A stretch of DNA of 64,000 bases from Chondrus crispus (taxonomy: Eukaryota; Rhodophyta; Florideophyceae; Gigartinales; Gigartinaceae), in the NCBI RefSeq assembly GCF_000350225.1, contig NW_005179249.1, positions 657,341-721,340 on the forward strand, read 5' to 3'. The translations under genes and the position numbers were made by a program. This document shows, piece by piece, positions 30,183 through 39,566 of this stretch. Under the pieces are notes generated by a model. The model searched no databases. It was given only the letters and a program-made list of their open reading frames with translations, and was not told the origin of the DNA. Numbering within the stretch: the stretch's first letter is position 1; each line of letters opens with the position of its first letter.

Positions 30183-31570
30183 ATGCAGTCTCTGGTACCT
30201 GGGATACTAATTGAGGTCCTCTGGGACATCGAATTAACCAAAGGGGAAGGACGAAGGCGAGGTGAGAGAACGCTTGCATCCGTCTGGTGGCGGGCAGAGT
30301 TAGTAACTAAGGAAGTGGTCGAGGGAAGAGTGAAAGGGAAACTGAAATACGTGGCAAGGGAGGGGTTCGATGAACAACAAGCGATGGTGTGGATTCTTCC
30401 TGATTATATTCGCTTGGTGGAAGATGACGCCACTCAGTTGCGATGGCGTTATTATGAGTGCTCAGGACAGGTGAGCTATGAAACAGACGGAGAAAATTTT
30501 ATTCGCCAGAGCGAAAATGGAGTTGGTGATGGGGAGGCGGTACAAAATCTGCGAATGTATAGCGTGGAGGGGAAAGTGGCTACGCTTTTATCTCGAGTTG
30601 AAGAAATCGAGCGCATGGTTGTTGGCCAGTTTCAATTCTTTTCTCGGATCGGGTCTGGATCAACGGCAGAACGGCAATGTGCACGTCTCCTAAATACTTT
30701 GAGACAGAAAACATTGGTACTCATCCAGAAGCCGGTACCAAACTTCAAACCGCGACAAGGGGATACGGAGCAGGACACACACTACGAAGAGAGCTCTACC
30801 GGAAGCATTCGTTCAGTGGTAGACTGCACCTTGGAAGAGTATGAGAACTTGGCCCGCGCTGTTCATTCGTTGTCCGATTCTGCCCAGTTCAAGCCCTCGT
30901 TCCAGGAACCCAGTCTCTCGCAGCGTGCACCGAGCTCGCAGAGATAATTTTCCCATCATGCAAAGATTTGTGCACAGTTATTGGCATAAACTCTGTCGCG
31001 GACATGAGAAATATTGTGCCACGGAGGAAAGGAGGAGGAAAAGAAGGAACCGTGCATGAAGCAATTCGCATTATGGGGCTGTATGTCGCAGATGAGACCG
31101 ATGAGAATTCGGCGGCGGCACTGCTGGTGGGAACATGTATGCCATACGTTCGTCGCAAGGCGACGGTCGATGCCCTTGTCCGAAAGAGCCGAGATTTCGA
31201 TTTTCGAAGTATGTCGTACACTCACCCTCTCTCACGTTCATCACTTCAAGCAGTTGACCTTGTAAGCAAGGTTTTCGCGGTAAGGCTTTCAGCCACACCG
31301 AGCGAGGTGTCGGAGGACGAGGCTGTAAAGACTGTTTTCTCGGAGTTGAAAACTTTCTCTTTCCGGTGGCGTCCGATGGTTCCCCCGAACAGTCGATTCT
31401 GGAGTACAGCTACATCCGTTTCTGAACACGTTTGCGGGTCTCTCGAAGTTGAGCTCCCCTACTTCATTATTAGAGGCTTTCAGGCCGTGTCCGAAGTCAG
31501 CTATTTGGTTACAGATGAGTACTTGACGCACGTATTTTGTACAAAGGGTCAACCACACATGAGCACCTAG
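30183..31570 (+). pseudogene. Unrecognised gene in two frames (254 + ~200 residues)
   Basis: The first frame (30183-30947, ATG at 30183) encodes 254 residues that start with GILIEVLWDIELTKGEG and contain SVWWRAELVTKEV and VWILPDYIRLVEDD, a pattern like a small beta-barrel (Tudor-like) but not assignable. The second frame, open from about 30845 to 31570, continues with CTELAEIIFPSCKDL and a 200-residue domain (GTVHEAIRIMGLYVADE; SATPSEVSEDEAVKTVF). Codon content and amino-acid composition are protein-like in both, and the second lacks its own good ATG. A single frameshift near 30900 would explain both halves; two separate genes is the alternative. I do not recognise the family. Confidence 0.45.
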
Positions 31571-32661
31571 TCACGTATGTCGTCGTAGACACATCTATGA
31601 ATTGTGAAAGTCTCAGAGACTTCAAAAAGTTGTCGAACGTTTCAGTACAAACGCGTTAAATGATTCAGTGCAAGGCCATTTGGTAATTTTTTTTGTGGTT
31701 GAGCTCTTACATGTTATGACATGGAGCTCCTCCGACGCTGGGATATCCTGGCGGTTGGACATGATGCGAGCTGGGCTCTTACTGCGAGGCGTGCGGGTGG
31801 TACGTCTGATCGTGGGGTGGATACTGTTGGGAATGAGGTTGGTGTGCGTACGGCTGGGGTTGGCGGGGCGGATATGCAGGTGTATGGACCGGGGGAGACT
31901 GTTGATGAGGTGGAGGGGCGGATTGGTGGTTCGGATAGGCGGGAGCGAAAGAGTAGTTGTTGTGGACGTTCTTGAATGGGCCGAGGACCATCTTCACGGC
32001 CAATTTGCCCGGGTTACCCGCGACGGAGCAGTCTCCGTCCATGCCTCGTTTACCAGAGCGATGAAGAGTCCGACACCTTCTACGTACGTATGACGGAGGT
32101 CAGTTTTTTACCAACGCTAGCCGGAGTGGAACAGTGTGGAATTGTGGAAGCGCTGCAGATGAGCTTGTCGAGCATGTCGACAATCTTGTGCGAGGTATTA
32201 CTAACTGGAGGAGTAGCCAGAAGTTGGCGGTTGGACATGATGCGAGCTGGGATCAACTGCGAGGAGTTATCGCCATCCTTCGAGCCCTCTCGTCCCTAGC
32301 AACCCTACTGTAGGCGTTCGTAGGGCAACCTCAGTGTGATCAGGGGACTAGGGGTGCAATCGTAGTATTTACCTAGCTGTGATGTCATCACGGCAGGCTA
32401 CAATCTTGCAGCGGTCAACCGTTGCGCGAGTTTTGGTCCCCTTTTTACTTATTGAAAAGTCTTTCGTGGTGTTTAGAGGTTGTTGAAGCACATGGCATTC
32501 TGGCTGTACTCATCAGTCCGTCATGTGTACCGCTCTTCATTGCCTGTTCAGTGAGTGTGATGATGTCATTCAACGCTCTAGCAAAAAAGGAAGACTGATC
32601 TCAGTAAGAACCAAGGCGTTCGTGGCAAGCAGAGTGCCGGCGAAACAGCTGCAGCGACAAT
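31571..32661. other. Decayed DNA with a proline/histidine-rich fragment
   Basis: About 1.1 kb. On the minus strand 31779-32042 encodes an 87-residue Pro/Gln/His/Tyr-rich stretch that could be the tail of a lost gene. A 25-bp motif (ACATGATGCGAGCTGGG core) occurs at about 31757 and again at 32235 in the same orientation, indicating a local duplication. No family is recognised. Confidence 0.35.
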
Positions 32662-33843
32662 TTAGGCCTCGGCGAATAAAAGCTTGAGCTCGGTCAACCT
32701 AGCCTGCTTCTTGTCTTTCTCGGTAGCTGCTCCGAGGGCTCCATTTGCGATATCCTGCTTCCTTTTTTGTACTTTTAGGAGTTGTTCCTCCACCGACCCA
32801 TTCACGATATACCTCTTGATGACCACATCTCTGGTTTGCCCGTGCCTATGCACACGATCCTGTGCTTGCGCATCGACTTGAGGGTTCCAGTGAATATCTA
32901 AGAGGATGGCACATGATGCAGCACAAAGGTTTAGACCAACGCCGCCCGCCCGAAGGGATACAAGCAAGACATTTGAAGTGGACAACGATAACTCTTTCTC
33001 GTTCTCAAAACGCTCCAAAATTGTTGCTCTCTGAGCTTGAGGAACAGATCCATCGATACGGAGAGACTTAATTTTCGCTCTGTCGAGAGCCATCCAGACG
33101 AGATCTAGCATGCTCGTAAATTGAGAGAAAACGACTGTCTTTCCGACTCCCTCAGCACCATTCTGTTTTCGGAGAGTTTGTATTTCGGCAAGGTCCTTCA
33201 GTAACGCGTCTACTTTAGCGCTGGATCTCCATCTCGTCTTGAGATCCACTGAAAATCTAGTAGCCCTTGGCAGCGTAGCAATGCTCTCGAAGGTAATGTC
33301 AGCTCTGCAGACAGGGCACCTCTTGGTCCGCTGCACGCATTCTAACAAGCAACTTCTACAAGCCGGATGGCCGCATTCTCTCGGTGCAACAGCATCATCA
33401 ATCACATCCAAGCAAAGTGGACACTCCTTAGACCTCTGCAGTGTGCCAGACTCAGCGTCGTTAAATATCTTCTCAACAAATTGGGATGAGAACCCCGCTT
33501 GCAAAAATTGTTTGAAAAGTTTGTCCCTGTCCTTCATGACGACTGAATCCTTACTGGGCGCTGCAGCGAATACCAGGTACGGATGATCGCAAGCTTGGCG
33601 CAACCTGAGCAGCAATTCAAGAATAGATGCGTAGTTCTTCATGACTTTGCCTTCTCTGACAGATGTATTAAACTGGGTCTTGGTGCGGTCATGCAAGGCT
33701 GCATAGAAGTCGCGCTCTTCTGGAGAGGGTATCAAGCTAACGATTTCAACATGCTTCTTTGGCAAACAAATTATTGCACGGCCTTGGCAATCTTTTGTTG
33801 ACTTTCTGCGACGCAATGTCATCGAAGAAATAATGGGCGCCTC
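32662..33843 (-). CDS. RAD5/HLTF-type SNF2 helicase with RING, C-terminal half only
   Basis: About 393 residues of a SNF2-family ATPase of the RAD5/HLTF/RAD16 group, which remodels stalled replication forks or damaged chromatin and can act as an E3 ligase. The order is: end of the SNF2 N-lobe (ISSMTLRRRK; LLRLRQACDHPYLV), a C3HC4 RING (CPLC...CGHPACRSC...CPVC), then the helicase C-lobe with KTVVFSQFTSMLDLV, LRIDGSVPQ, LLVSLRAGGVGLNL and the arginine-finger motif QAQDRVHRHGQ. A perfect splice acceptor (TTTGGGTTTCAG) immediately precedes codon 1 of this exon, but no upstream exon exists in the adjoining DNA, which is a different gene fragment. The ATP-binding lobe is therefore absent and the copy should be inactive. 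Confidence 0.9.
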   Translation of the reverse strand, partial: EAPIISSMTLRRRKSTKDCQGRAIICLPKKHVEIVSLIPSPEERDFYAALHDRTKTQFNTSVREGKVMKNYASILELLLRLRQACDHPYLVFAAAPSKDSVVMKDRDKLFKQFLQAGFSSQFVEKIFNDAESGTLQRSKECPLCLDVIDDAVAPRECGHPACRSCLLECVQRTKRCPVCRADITFESIATLPRATRFSVDLKTRWRSSAKVDALLKDLAEIQTLRKQNGAEGVGKTVVFSQFTSMLDLVWMALDRAKIKSLRIDGSVPQAQRATILERFENEKELSLSTSNVLLVSLRAGGVGLNLCAASCAILLDIHWNPQVDAQAQDRVHRHGQTRDVVIKRYIVNGSVEEQLLKVQKRKQDIANGALGAATEKDKKQARLTELKLLFAEA

Positions 33844-33916
33844 CTGAAACCCAAAATACACAAAATGTGTGTACACAAATCACCATTTTTGTGTACATTC
33901 ACTGTAATTTGTGTCC

Positions 33917-34933
33917 ATGGATATCATGTTCTTGCTGGAGGACACGTTTCAGACACCGTACCGCCAGATGATTCCGGTCGATGATAACGACATGATGCAG
34001 GCCTTTCACCGCTACATGCGCCTCGAGCGCGTCTTCACCGGCTCGTGGCTCGGCGCCCTGCGAGGCGCCATGTCTAGCCCCGGGAGAGGCCTGGAACCGG
34101 TCAACCACACCCTCGATCTCATCGAGACCTGCCTCGGCGACTTTGAGGGCTACTTCTTTTACCCGGGCCCGGAGCTCTCGTTCGTCGACATCTCTGTAAG
34201 TCCTCATCACATTTGTCCTCGCTTTTTTTGCTTCTCCAAACAATGCCCGCCTGATCCTAACACCCCTTCCTCCCCAGCCACGATCTTCGAGCGCGCGCGC
34301 TCCTCTCTCAAGTTCTGGCGCAACCTGGAGCTAGCCGACGGCCGCCCGAACCTACGCCGCTGGTTTGCCGCGCGGGACGCCTGCGAGCTCGCCACGTACC
34401 TGCAGAGCGACGACTGAACCCACATCGGCGCCCTGCCGCCGCAGATCGGTCCGGTGTCCTTCCTGCGCACGCGGAGCCCGGTGTCGCTGGCCGTCGAGAC
34501 GGCCCGCAGCAAGCACGTGCTCAACGATGGCCATGAGGGCGCCCAACACCGTAAGCAGGCCGCCAACGCCATCTGCCGCAACCACGCCGCTGTCACGAAG
34601 GACGCCATGCGCGGCGTCAAGGGATGCCCGGACGAGTTTCATAGCGTCACGGACTTTGCTTTCAGGGTGCTTAGCGAGGTCGTGTTGGACCCGTCTAAGC
34701 TGGAGGAGGCGGAGATCCGGGTTAGGGAGACTGTTAAGACCGAAGAATGGGTCATGCTTGGACATGCTCTTCGGTTTGAGCGAGTGAGATGCTGCTCGGA
34801 AAAAGTTGGGGGATACATGGTGGTGCAATTCGTTCATTCATTGGGTGACTATGGAGGTAGGATAAACTATATCGGTTCCGCCCTGTTCACTCTTGCCGAC
34901 ATGAGCAGCCGAAATGATTTTTTCGAATGCTGA
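33917..34933 (+). pseudogene. Glutathione S-transferase-like C-terminal domain, broken
   Basis: The readable sequence starts abruptly (MDIMFLLEDTFQTPYR) and continues with the helical GST C-terminal domain: LSFVDIS, an 82-bp intron-like segment (GTAAGT at 34196, CCCCAG ending 34277), then RPNLRRWFAARDA and ALPPQIGP, the pattern of a plant/algal GST-like group. A TGA at 34415-34417 interrupts the frame, after which the same frame reads NAICRNHAAVTKDAMRGV and FAFRVLSEVVLDPS. The thioredoxin-fold N-terminal domain with the glutathione site is absent. The intron phase no longer restores the frame. This is a dead, 5'-truncated copy. Confidence 0.6.
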
Positions 34934-35129
34934 TCGCGCCCCTCATGCGATTTTCCCGAGTGATGTCCTCCACTAGAACGAGCTCCGACTTTTTCACCTG
35001 CTCTAATACTGCAGCTTCTGATAGTAAAGGCGTGCAATTGTTGGCATGCAGCTTAGCGCGTACTGCTGAACCCGTCTTGACACTGGTCGTGCAAATCCGA
35101 ACTTTACGTAACCTATCAGGGCAGAAATG

Positions 35130-37355
35130 TTAGTCTAGCATTCCCGCCATATCATCATCGTCACTGTCGAAATCATCTTCCAAATCTTCTGTTTGATGTC
35201 TCCACTCATTGGTGCCGCTTAGCACAGCGCTTTCGCTGCTGTCAATGTCTTGCGGTGCAGAAATGTTTAATCTGGCGAATGTCTCTTTGGAGATTTTCAA
35301 CACCCCACTGATAACCTTCTCTTTCTCCGATCTACCCGGTAACATCTCTCGCAGCGTGATTTCGGGTATCAAAGATTGGCTCCTCTCACTTGTCACGTCA
35401 CCACTGACAGCTGTTGCCTCATCATGCGTTGCCGTTATACCTGAAAGATTGTAGTTCGCCCGAACAGAGAACAATTGCCTCAGAAACCAAGCAATCCGAT
35501 AGATTGTTCGAAGCATTGACGCATGTGATCCAAGAGTCATTTCCTCACCACAATGGCAATAGGCGCAGACGAAGCGCAGAGCAATTCGCCAGATGTTAAT
35601 GTTGCGCTTGATCTCTGTGACACGGTTTTCGCCGTTCGAACCACCAGTGACGGTGACCTGATAAGTCGCCTGTATCACCAGGTCTTTGCTTTCAGATATA
35701 AGAGCAGCCAGAAGCTTCCGATTGGTGACGGATGTGTGTGTATCCCACCCTACAGTAGTGTCAGGGATCTCGGAAGCGGGGACGGATTCCGCATCACTGT
35801 GCAAAAATCGAAAGGTGGGTGACGAGTGAGAGCGATGGAAAGAGTCATATTCACTCCAGTTAACCAGTAGAAAGAGGCCACTCTCGAACATTTTGACGTT
35901 TGAGCGATCCCGAGAGATTCTCAAACAGTCGTTAATAATAGTGACGATCCTCTTGCATATGAACAGATGTTTGCGCCTAGTCGGGCAGGAGGGATCCGGA
36001 GGTAACTCGGCCTTCACGCACTCGTGATGCATTCGCGCGGTGTGCAGCGCTTGCTTGTCCAAAACACCTGGTTGCAGCCAAGAAGGCTTCGTAGAAACAT
36101 AAACATCAATTCCATTGCGGTCAGCATCCCTATCAATAAAGGCTTTGGTTGTTGTCAATTCTGCCGCATATGCTCGTATACTTTCGTCGGAGAGATTTCT
36201 TGCGTTCATCACCGCACGTTTGGCTGTACTGAAGCGAAAACTTGCATGCTTTTTGCCCAGTCTGTGTTTGAATTCTGAACGAGATTTGTTACGTTTGAGC
36301 CCGAACAAGAGGACGCTGACGACACGCGATGTCATCCGGGGGTCATCCTGGTTATTGTGATAGACATCCATAAACGAAGATAGAGTCTGTGCAAGCGATC
36401 TTGACACGGTATCCGCGTTCACTGCCGCATTGATTTCGATAATAACTGTGGGGTTGTCTTTGAGAACGTCCTTTTCCAGGTTCTTAGTTGCACCTTTCCG
36501 AGACCCTCCCTGCACCCTTGATCGAGATGGTATTCGCGAACTACCTGCAGAGCTTTGAAGAATGAGGAGTTTGATGTCCTCTAAACTGGACGCCGCATTG
36601 GCATTGCTTTTCACTAGGTCCGATAATGTGGCATTGCAGCTGGCCAGCTCTTCTGCCAACCTCTTGTGCATTGCCACTATGGATCGCTGCAACTCAGTGC
36701 TCTCAAGCGCGGATGAATTCGATCGGGGTGGGTGCAAGGTAGGGTTGGAACGTGCGGCAGGCTGTAACTCGGTGCTCCCAAGCGCAGATGAATTCGACAG
36801 GGGTACCCGCGCAGTAGGGTTCGAACGTGTGGTCTCAGTCTGAGAGGGTCTTAGTCTTCGACGCTTCTCGGCGCTTCCAATTCCGGCCTGTAATGGCAAT
36901 GGACGCCTCTTATGCGCGGACACTGTACGTCGCAGACCCATGTTTCCTTGTGCTTCTTTTTGGGGGCTGGATGATGGCGAAGCTATGACTTGGAATGAAG
37001 GTCCCACAGAATCTGTCCGAAATCGCAAACGGGAAGACCTCCGTCGTGTCTTATCTGCACCCGAAGACGCTGGTGTGTGTGATTGAAGGGAAGAAGGTTC
37101 TGTAGTGTGAAGAGGTTGGCGCGGTGATGAAGGAGGCGACGACGTGTCTGGAGAACGAGGTCGGTGAGATGCGAGAACGGCTGATTTCGCGCGAGGGGGT
37201 AACGAAGATCGCAGATTTGATGGAGGAGGACAAGTGGTGCGTTCGGAAGTCGAAATGTTTTTCTGGGGTGTGAGGAGTGCCTTCGAAGTTGAAGGGATGT
37301 TTTCGGAACCACTATGCGTAAAACTCCGTACATACCGCCTGAAAGAATTGCCCAT
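35130..37355 (-). CDS. Unrecognised 741-residue protein
   Basis: A long uninterrupted frame with ATG at 37355. Residues 1-190 are Ser/Pro/Arg-rich and disordered. Two near-copies of an SNSSAL-x-STELQ motif follow (~36700-36830), then a predicted coiled coil (AMHKRLAEELASCNATLSDL), a basic linker (SRSRVQGGSRKGATK), and a folded region of about 400 residues with mixed helices and strands, including HLFICKRIVTIINDCL and RNINIWRIALRFVCAYCHC. The last 20 residues are acidic (DDFDSDDDDMAG). I see no catalytic motif or transmembrane segment and recognise no family. Its intact state amid broken genes suggests either a recent mobile-element ORF or a real lineage-specific gene. A regulatory or DNA-binding role would be a guess. 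Confidence 0.6.
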   Translation of the reverse strand: MGNSFRRYVRSFTHSGSENIPSTSKALLTPQKNISTSERTTCPPPSNLRSSLPPRAKSAVLASHRPRSPDTSSPPSSPRQPLHTTEPSSLQSHTPASSGADKTRRRSSRLRFRTDSVGPSFQVIASPSSSPQKEAQGNMGLRRTVSAHKRRPLPLQAGIGSAEKRRRLRPSQTETTRSNPTARVPLSNSSALGSTELQPAARSNPTLHPPRSNSSALESTELQRSIVAMHKRLAEELASCNATLSDLVKSNANAASSLEDIKLLILQSSAGSSRIPSRSRVQGGSRKGATKNLEKDVLKDNPTVIIEINAAVNADTVSRSLAQTLSSFMDVYHNNQDDPRMTSRVVSVLLFGLKRNKSRSEFKHRLGKKHASFRFSTAKRAVMNARNLSDESIRAYAAELTTTKAFIDRDADRNGIDVYVSTKPSWLQPGVLDKQALHTARMHHECVKAELPPDPSCPTRRKHLFICKRIVTIINDCLRISRDRSNVKMFESGLFLLVNWSEYDSFHRSHSSPTFRFLHSDAESVPASEIPDTTVGWDTHTSVTNRKLLAALISESKDLVIQATYQVTVTGGSNGENRVTEIKRNINIWRIALRFVCAYCHCGEEMTLGSHASMLRTIYRIAWFLRQLFSVRANYNLSGITATHDEATAVSGDVTSERSQSLIPEITLREMLPGRSEKEKVISGVLKISKETFARLNISAPQDIDSSESAVLSGTNEWRHQTEDLEDDFDSDDDDMAGMLD

Positions 37356-37439
37356 CACGTTGGGAAGCGCGGCAAACTCGAACTGCGACTGTTTGTGCAG
37401 ATCACTTAACTGTTTCGCGGGAAAACAGTTTTCAGAAGT

Positions 37440-38210
37440 ATGTATGAGTTGATTGCAAAGACAGCTTCTACCATGCCCGCCACTTCCACCATTCGCACGC
37501 TGCGCCGCCCGCGCGCGCCACCCCCGGGGCCGATGTGCCGGCGCTGCGCGCCCGCGCCGGCCTTCGAGCTGCCGCCGCCGGTCTTGGTCGGCGTGCTGGC
37601 GGTGGTGTCCGTGTCGGTGACGCTGGCCTTCAACACACTTCTGCCGCCGCGCGCTCGCGTCTCGCTGCCGCGCCTAGCGCGCCGCCTGCGCCTGCTGCTG
37701 CCGCGCGCGTCGCGCCGCGCGTCGCGCCGCCCGCCGCCCGCGCCCGCCGCCGCGCGCCCGCCGCCCGACCCCGTGGCCCAGCTGGACGGGCTGCGCGCAC
37801 GCGCCGTGGCACAGCTGGACAACGAGCGCATCGCCTCGGCCGCGCGCCTCTCGCACGACGACTTCGTCACCCTGCCCGGCCTCCAGCGCTGCGAGCTGCT
37901 CGCCACCGCCTTCGCCGAGATCGCCAACGCCCCGCCGCACAAGCGAGCCCCGCCCGCGCGCACGGTCGCGCCCGCCGTCGACGCTTCCACCCCCGCCGCA
38001 GGCGATGGCCGCGCCGCCGTCAGGCCGGCGTGCTCCTTCTGGAAAGCCGCTGAGAGCGTCAATGGTCGCGCCGCCGCGCTCGGCTTCGTGCTTTGCTTCG
38101 CGAGGGAGGTGCTCGAGCCCGAACATCCGTCGCTTGTGGACCAGGTCGTCGATGTCGTCGTCCCTATCGCGCAGAAGACGCCCCCGTTTCTTGCCGCCGT
38201 CGTCGACTAG
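37440..38210 (+). CDS. HLIP/one-helix chlorophyll-binding-like protein
   Basis: A 256-residue frame (ATG at 37440; a second ATG at 37473 in better context gives 245). Near residues 200-225 it carries FWKAAESVNGRAAALGFVL, matching the ExxNGRxAxxGF chlorophyll-binding signature of high-light-inducible, one-helix and ELIP-type proteins, which protect photosystems or deliver pigments in thylakoids. A hydrophobic segment at about 48-66 (VLVGVLAVVSVSVTLAF) may be a second membrane span. The region between is extremely Pro/Arg/Ala-rich. The 37.5-38.0 kb DNA is far more GC-rich than its neighbours. The N-terminus could be a plastid-targeting sequence. Most HLIPs are 40-70 residues, so this length is unusual, and the middle may not be folded. 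Confidence 0.65.
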   Translation: MYELIAKTASTMPATSTIRTLRRPRAPPPGPMCRRCAPAPAFELPPPVLVGVLAVVSVSVTLAFNTLLPPRARVSLPRLARRLRLLLPRASRRASRRPPPAPAAARPPPDPVAQLDGLRARAVAQLDNERIASAARLSHDDFVTLPGLQRCELLATAFAEIANAPPHKRAPPARTVAPAVDASTPAAGDGRAAVRPACSFWKAAESVNGRAAALGFVLCFAREVLEPEHPSLVDQVVDVVVPIAQKTPPFLAAVVD

Positions 38211-38373
38211 ATCGTCGACTTGCTCACGTGATTACCGCGCGGAGGGCCAGGGGAGGGAAGGCCCGCGTTTGGGGACTATCGTATTGTAGATGGGCGTCGT
38301 AGAGTAGTGCGCGTGGTACTTATTCGTCCTATCCGCTCGCGTTGACGCCGGGGGGGGCGAGGGAGCCCGTCTC

Positions 38374-39258
38374 TTGCATGTCGACGCCGAGTGCCGTTTG
38401 GAGGGCCGAAGGTTTTGCCGAAACGCCTCCCGTGCTCGACTCAAGATCAGTCTCCATCCCAACAACATTCGGAATAAATTGTTCCAATTTCTCCCTCCCG
38501 TGCCTGCGCCGGCCGGCCAACCTTCCACTACTCCATCCCATTCCCTTACTCCCACCAACCCACCACCAACAGCTTGGGAAAACCTAATCGCCCTTATCAG
38601 CACTTGCGAACAGCACCAGGCAGCTACTTCCCTCGCCAAGAAAGTGCTTGTCCTCATCAAGTCTGGAAAAGTTTTCAGTGGTGATTTTTCTAGTAGCGGA
38701 ACGGAAGGCCCCGACGGTGTGGATCCCAAAGACCCTCACACCTGGTCTATGAACCACTTTGCGAACATGCTAGAATCAAAAACTTGTCCCTTGTCAAGAA
38801 AATCGCACGATGTGTTGACGGCCAAGGTTCTCATCCCCTTTCGAGGGCGCGATGAGAAGAGAGCTCTCTGCGCATGGTTATCTTCAGAGGGCAATCTGAA
38901 ACAGTTGCAGGGCATTTGCGATACCATGCTTTCCCTGCCCCCGCTCACATTGAAGTCATTACACTCGGCCATCCGGTCTCAAATGAAAAATTATGACCGC
39001 ATGCAGAGTCAGGGACAACTATCTAGTGCAGACGTGCTTCAGCTCCCTTTCCAAACAAGAAAACTTTTTAAAGCAGCAACGGCTTTGCAATCGGCGAACA
39101 CAAATGTGGACTTGTGGCTTGATTATCTGGATTTCGAAAGGCACATTGCACGCGAATCAAAGCTGGCAACAAAAGTCAACTGGCAGGCATTGAAGACTTT
39201 AGACGCAAAGCGAGGAGAGCTCTTTACAGAGAGACAAATTCTCCGCAACCTTGCATGA
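38374..39258 (+). pseudogene. UTP6: UTP6-like C-terminal fragment
   Basis: The frame is open from 38374 without an early ATG. From about 38565 it resembles the C-terminal part of UTP6, a U3 snoRNP/SSU-processome HAT-repeat protein needed for 18S rRNA maturation. The clearest marks are near the end: VDLWLDYLDFERHIARES followed by VNWQALKTLDAKR, equivalent to the family LW-x-Y-I-x-E...YWRALKTL block. The N-terminal UTP6 domain and most HAT repeats are missing. The 5' edge abuts the end of the HLIP-like gene. It looks like a truncated duplicate; an intact exon of a spliced gene is less likely in this setting. Confidence 0.5.
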
Positions 39259-39566
39259 AGAACAGCGTGCTGCTCTGCAGCGTGCTGGGAAAACGCTTGG
39301 GACGCACCATACTCGCACTGATAGATGTCAGACCTCTCAATGACTGATTCTAACGCGGGCCGTTTTATCCATCGGGCTGAAACACATTCAATGCAATACA
39401 ACATTACGCTCCACTGTTCTACTGCGTACTACCAACTCGCATCTCTAAATTCCGAGCATTGTGGCGAGCCTTTTTTTGCCACAGAGCTGTCTCAGAAGCA
39501 GCGCATGTTTTGCCAGGTGAAACCCACGATAGTATGGGTGTGGGGGGGGTAGGCGGGCAAGTTGAT
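39259..39566. other. Gap between two broken genes
   Basis: About 300 bp with no recognisable coding sequence. It lies downstream of both the UTP6-like fragment and the transporter pseudogene, which converge here. Confidence 0.4.

Noticed and set aside
31668-32093. 141-codon plus frame rich in Arg, Val and Leu
   Set aside because: Composition mirrors the Pro/His/Gln-rich minus frame; no motif and repeated local DNA.
37535-38126. Open frames on both strands overlapping the HLIP-like gene
   Set aside because: Very high GC suppresses stops in all frames; only the frame with the chlorophyll-binding motif is protein-like.
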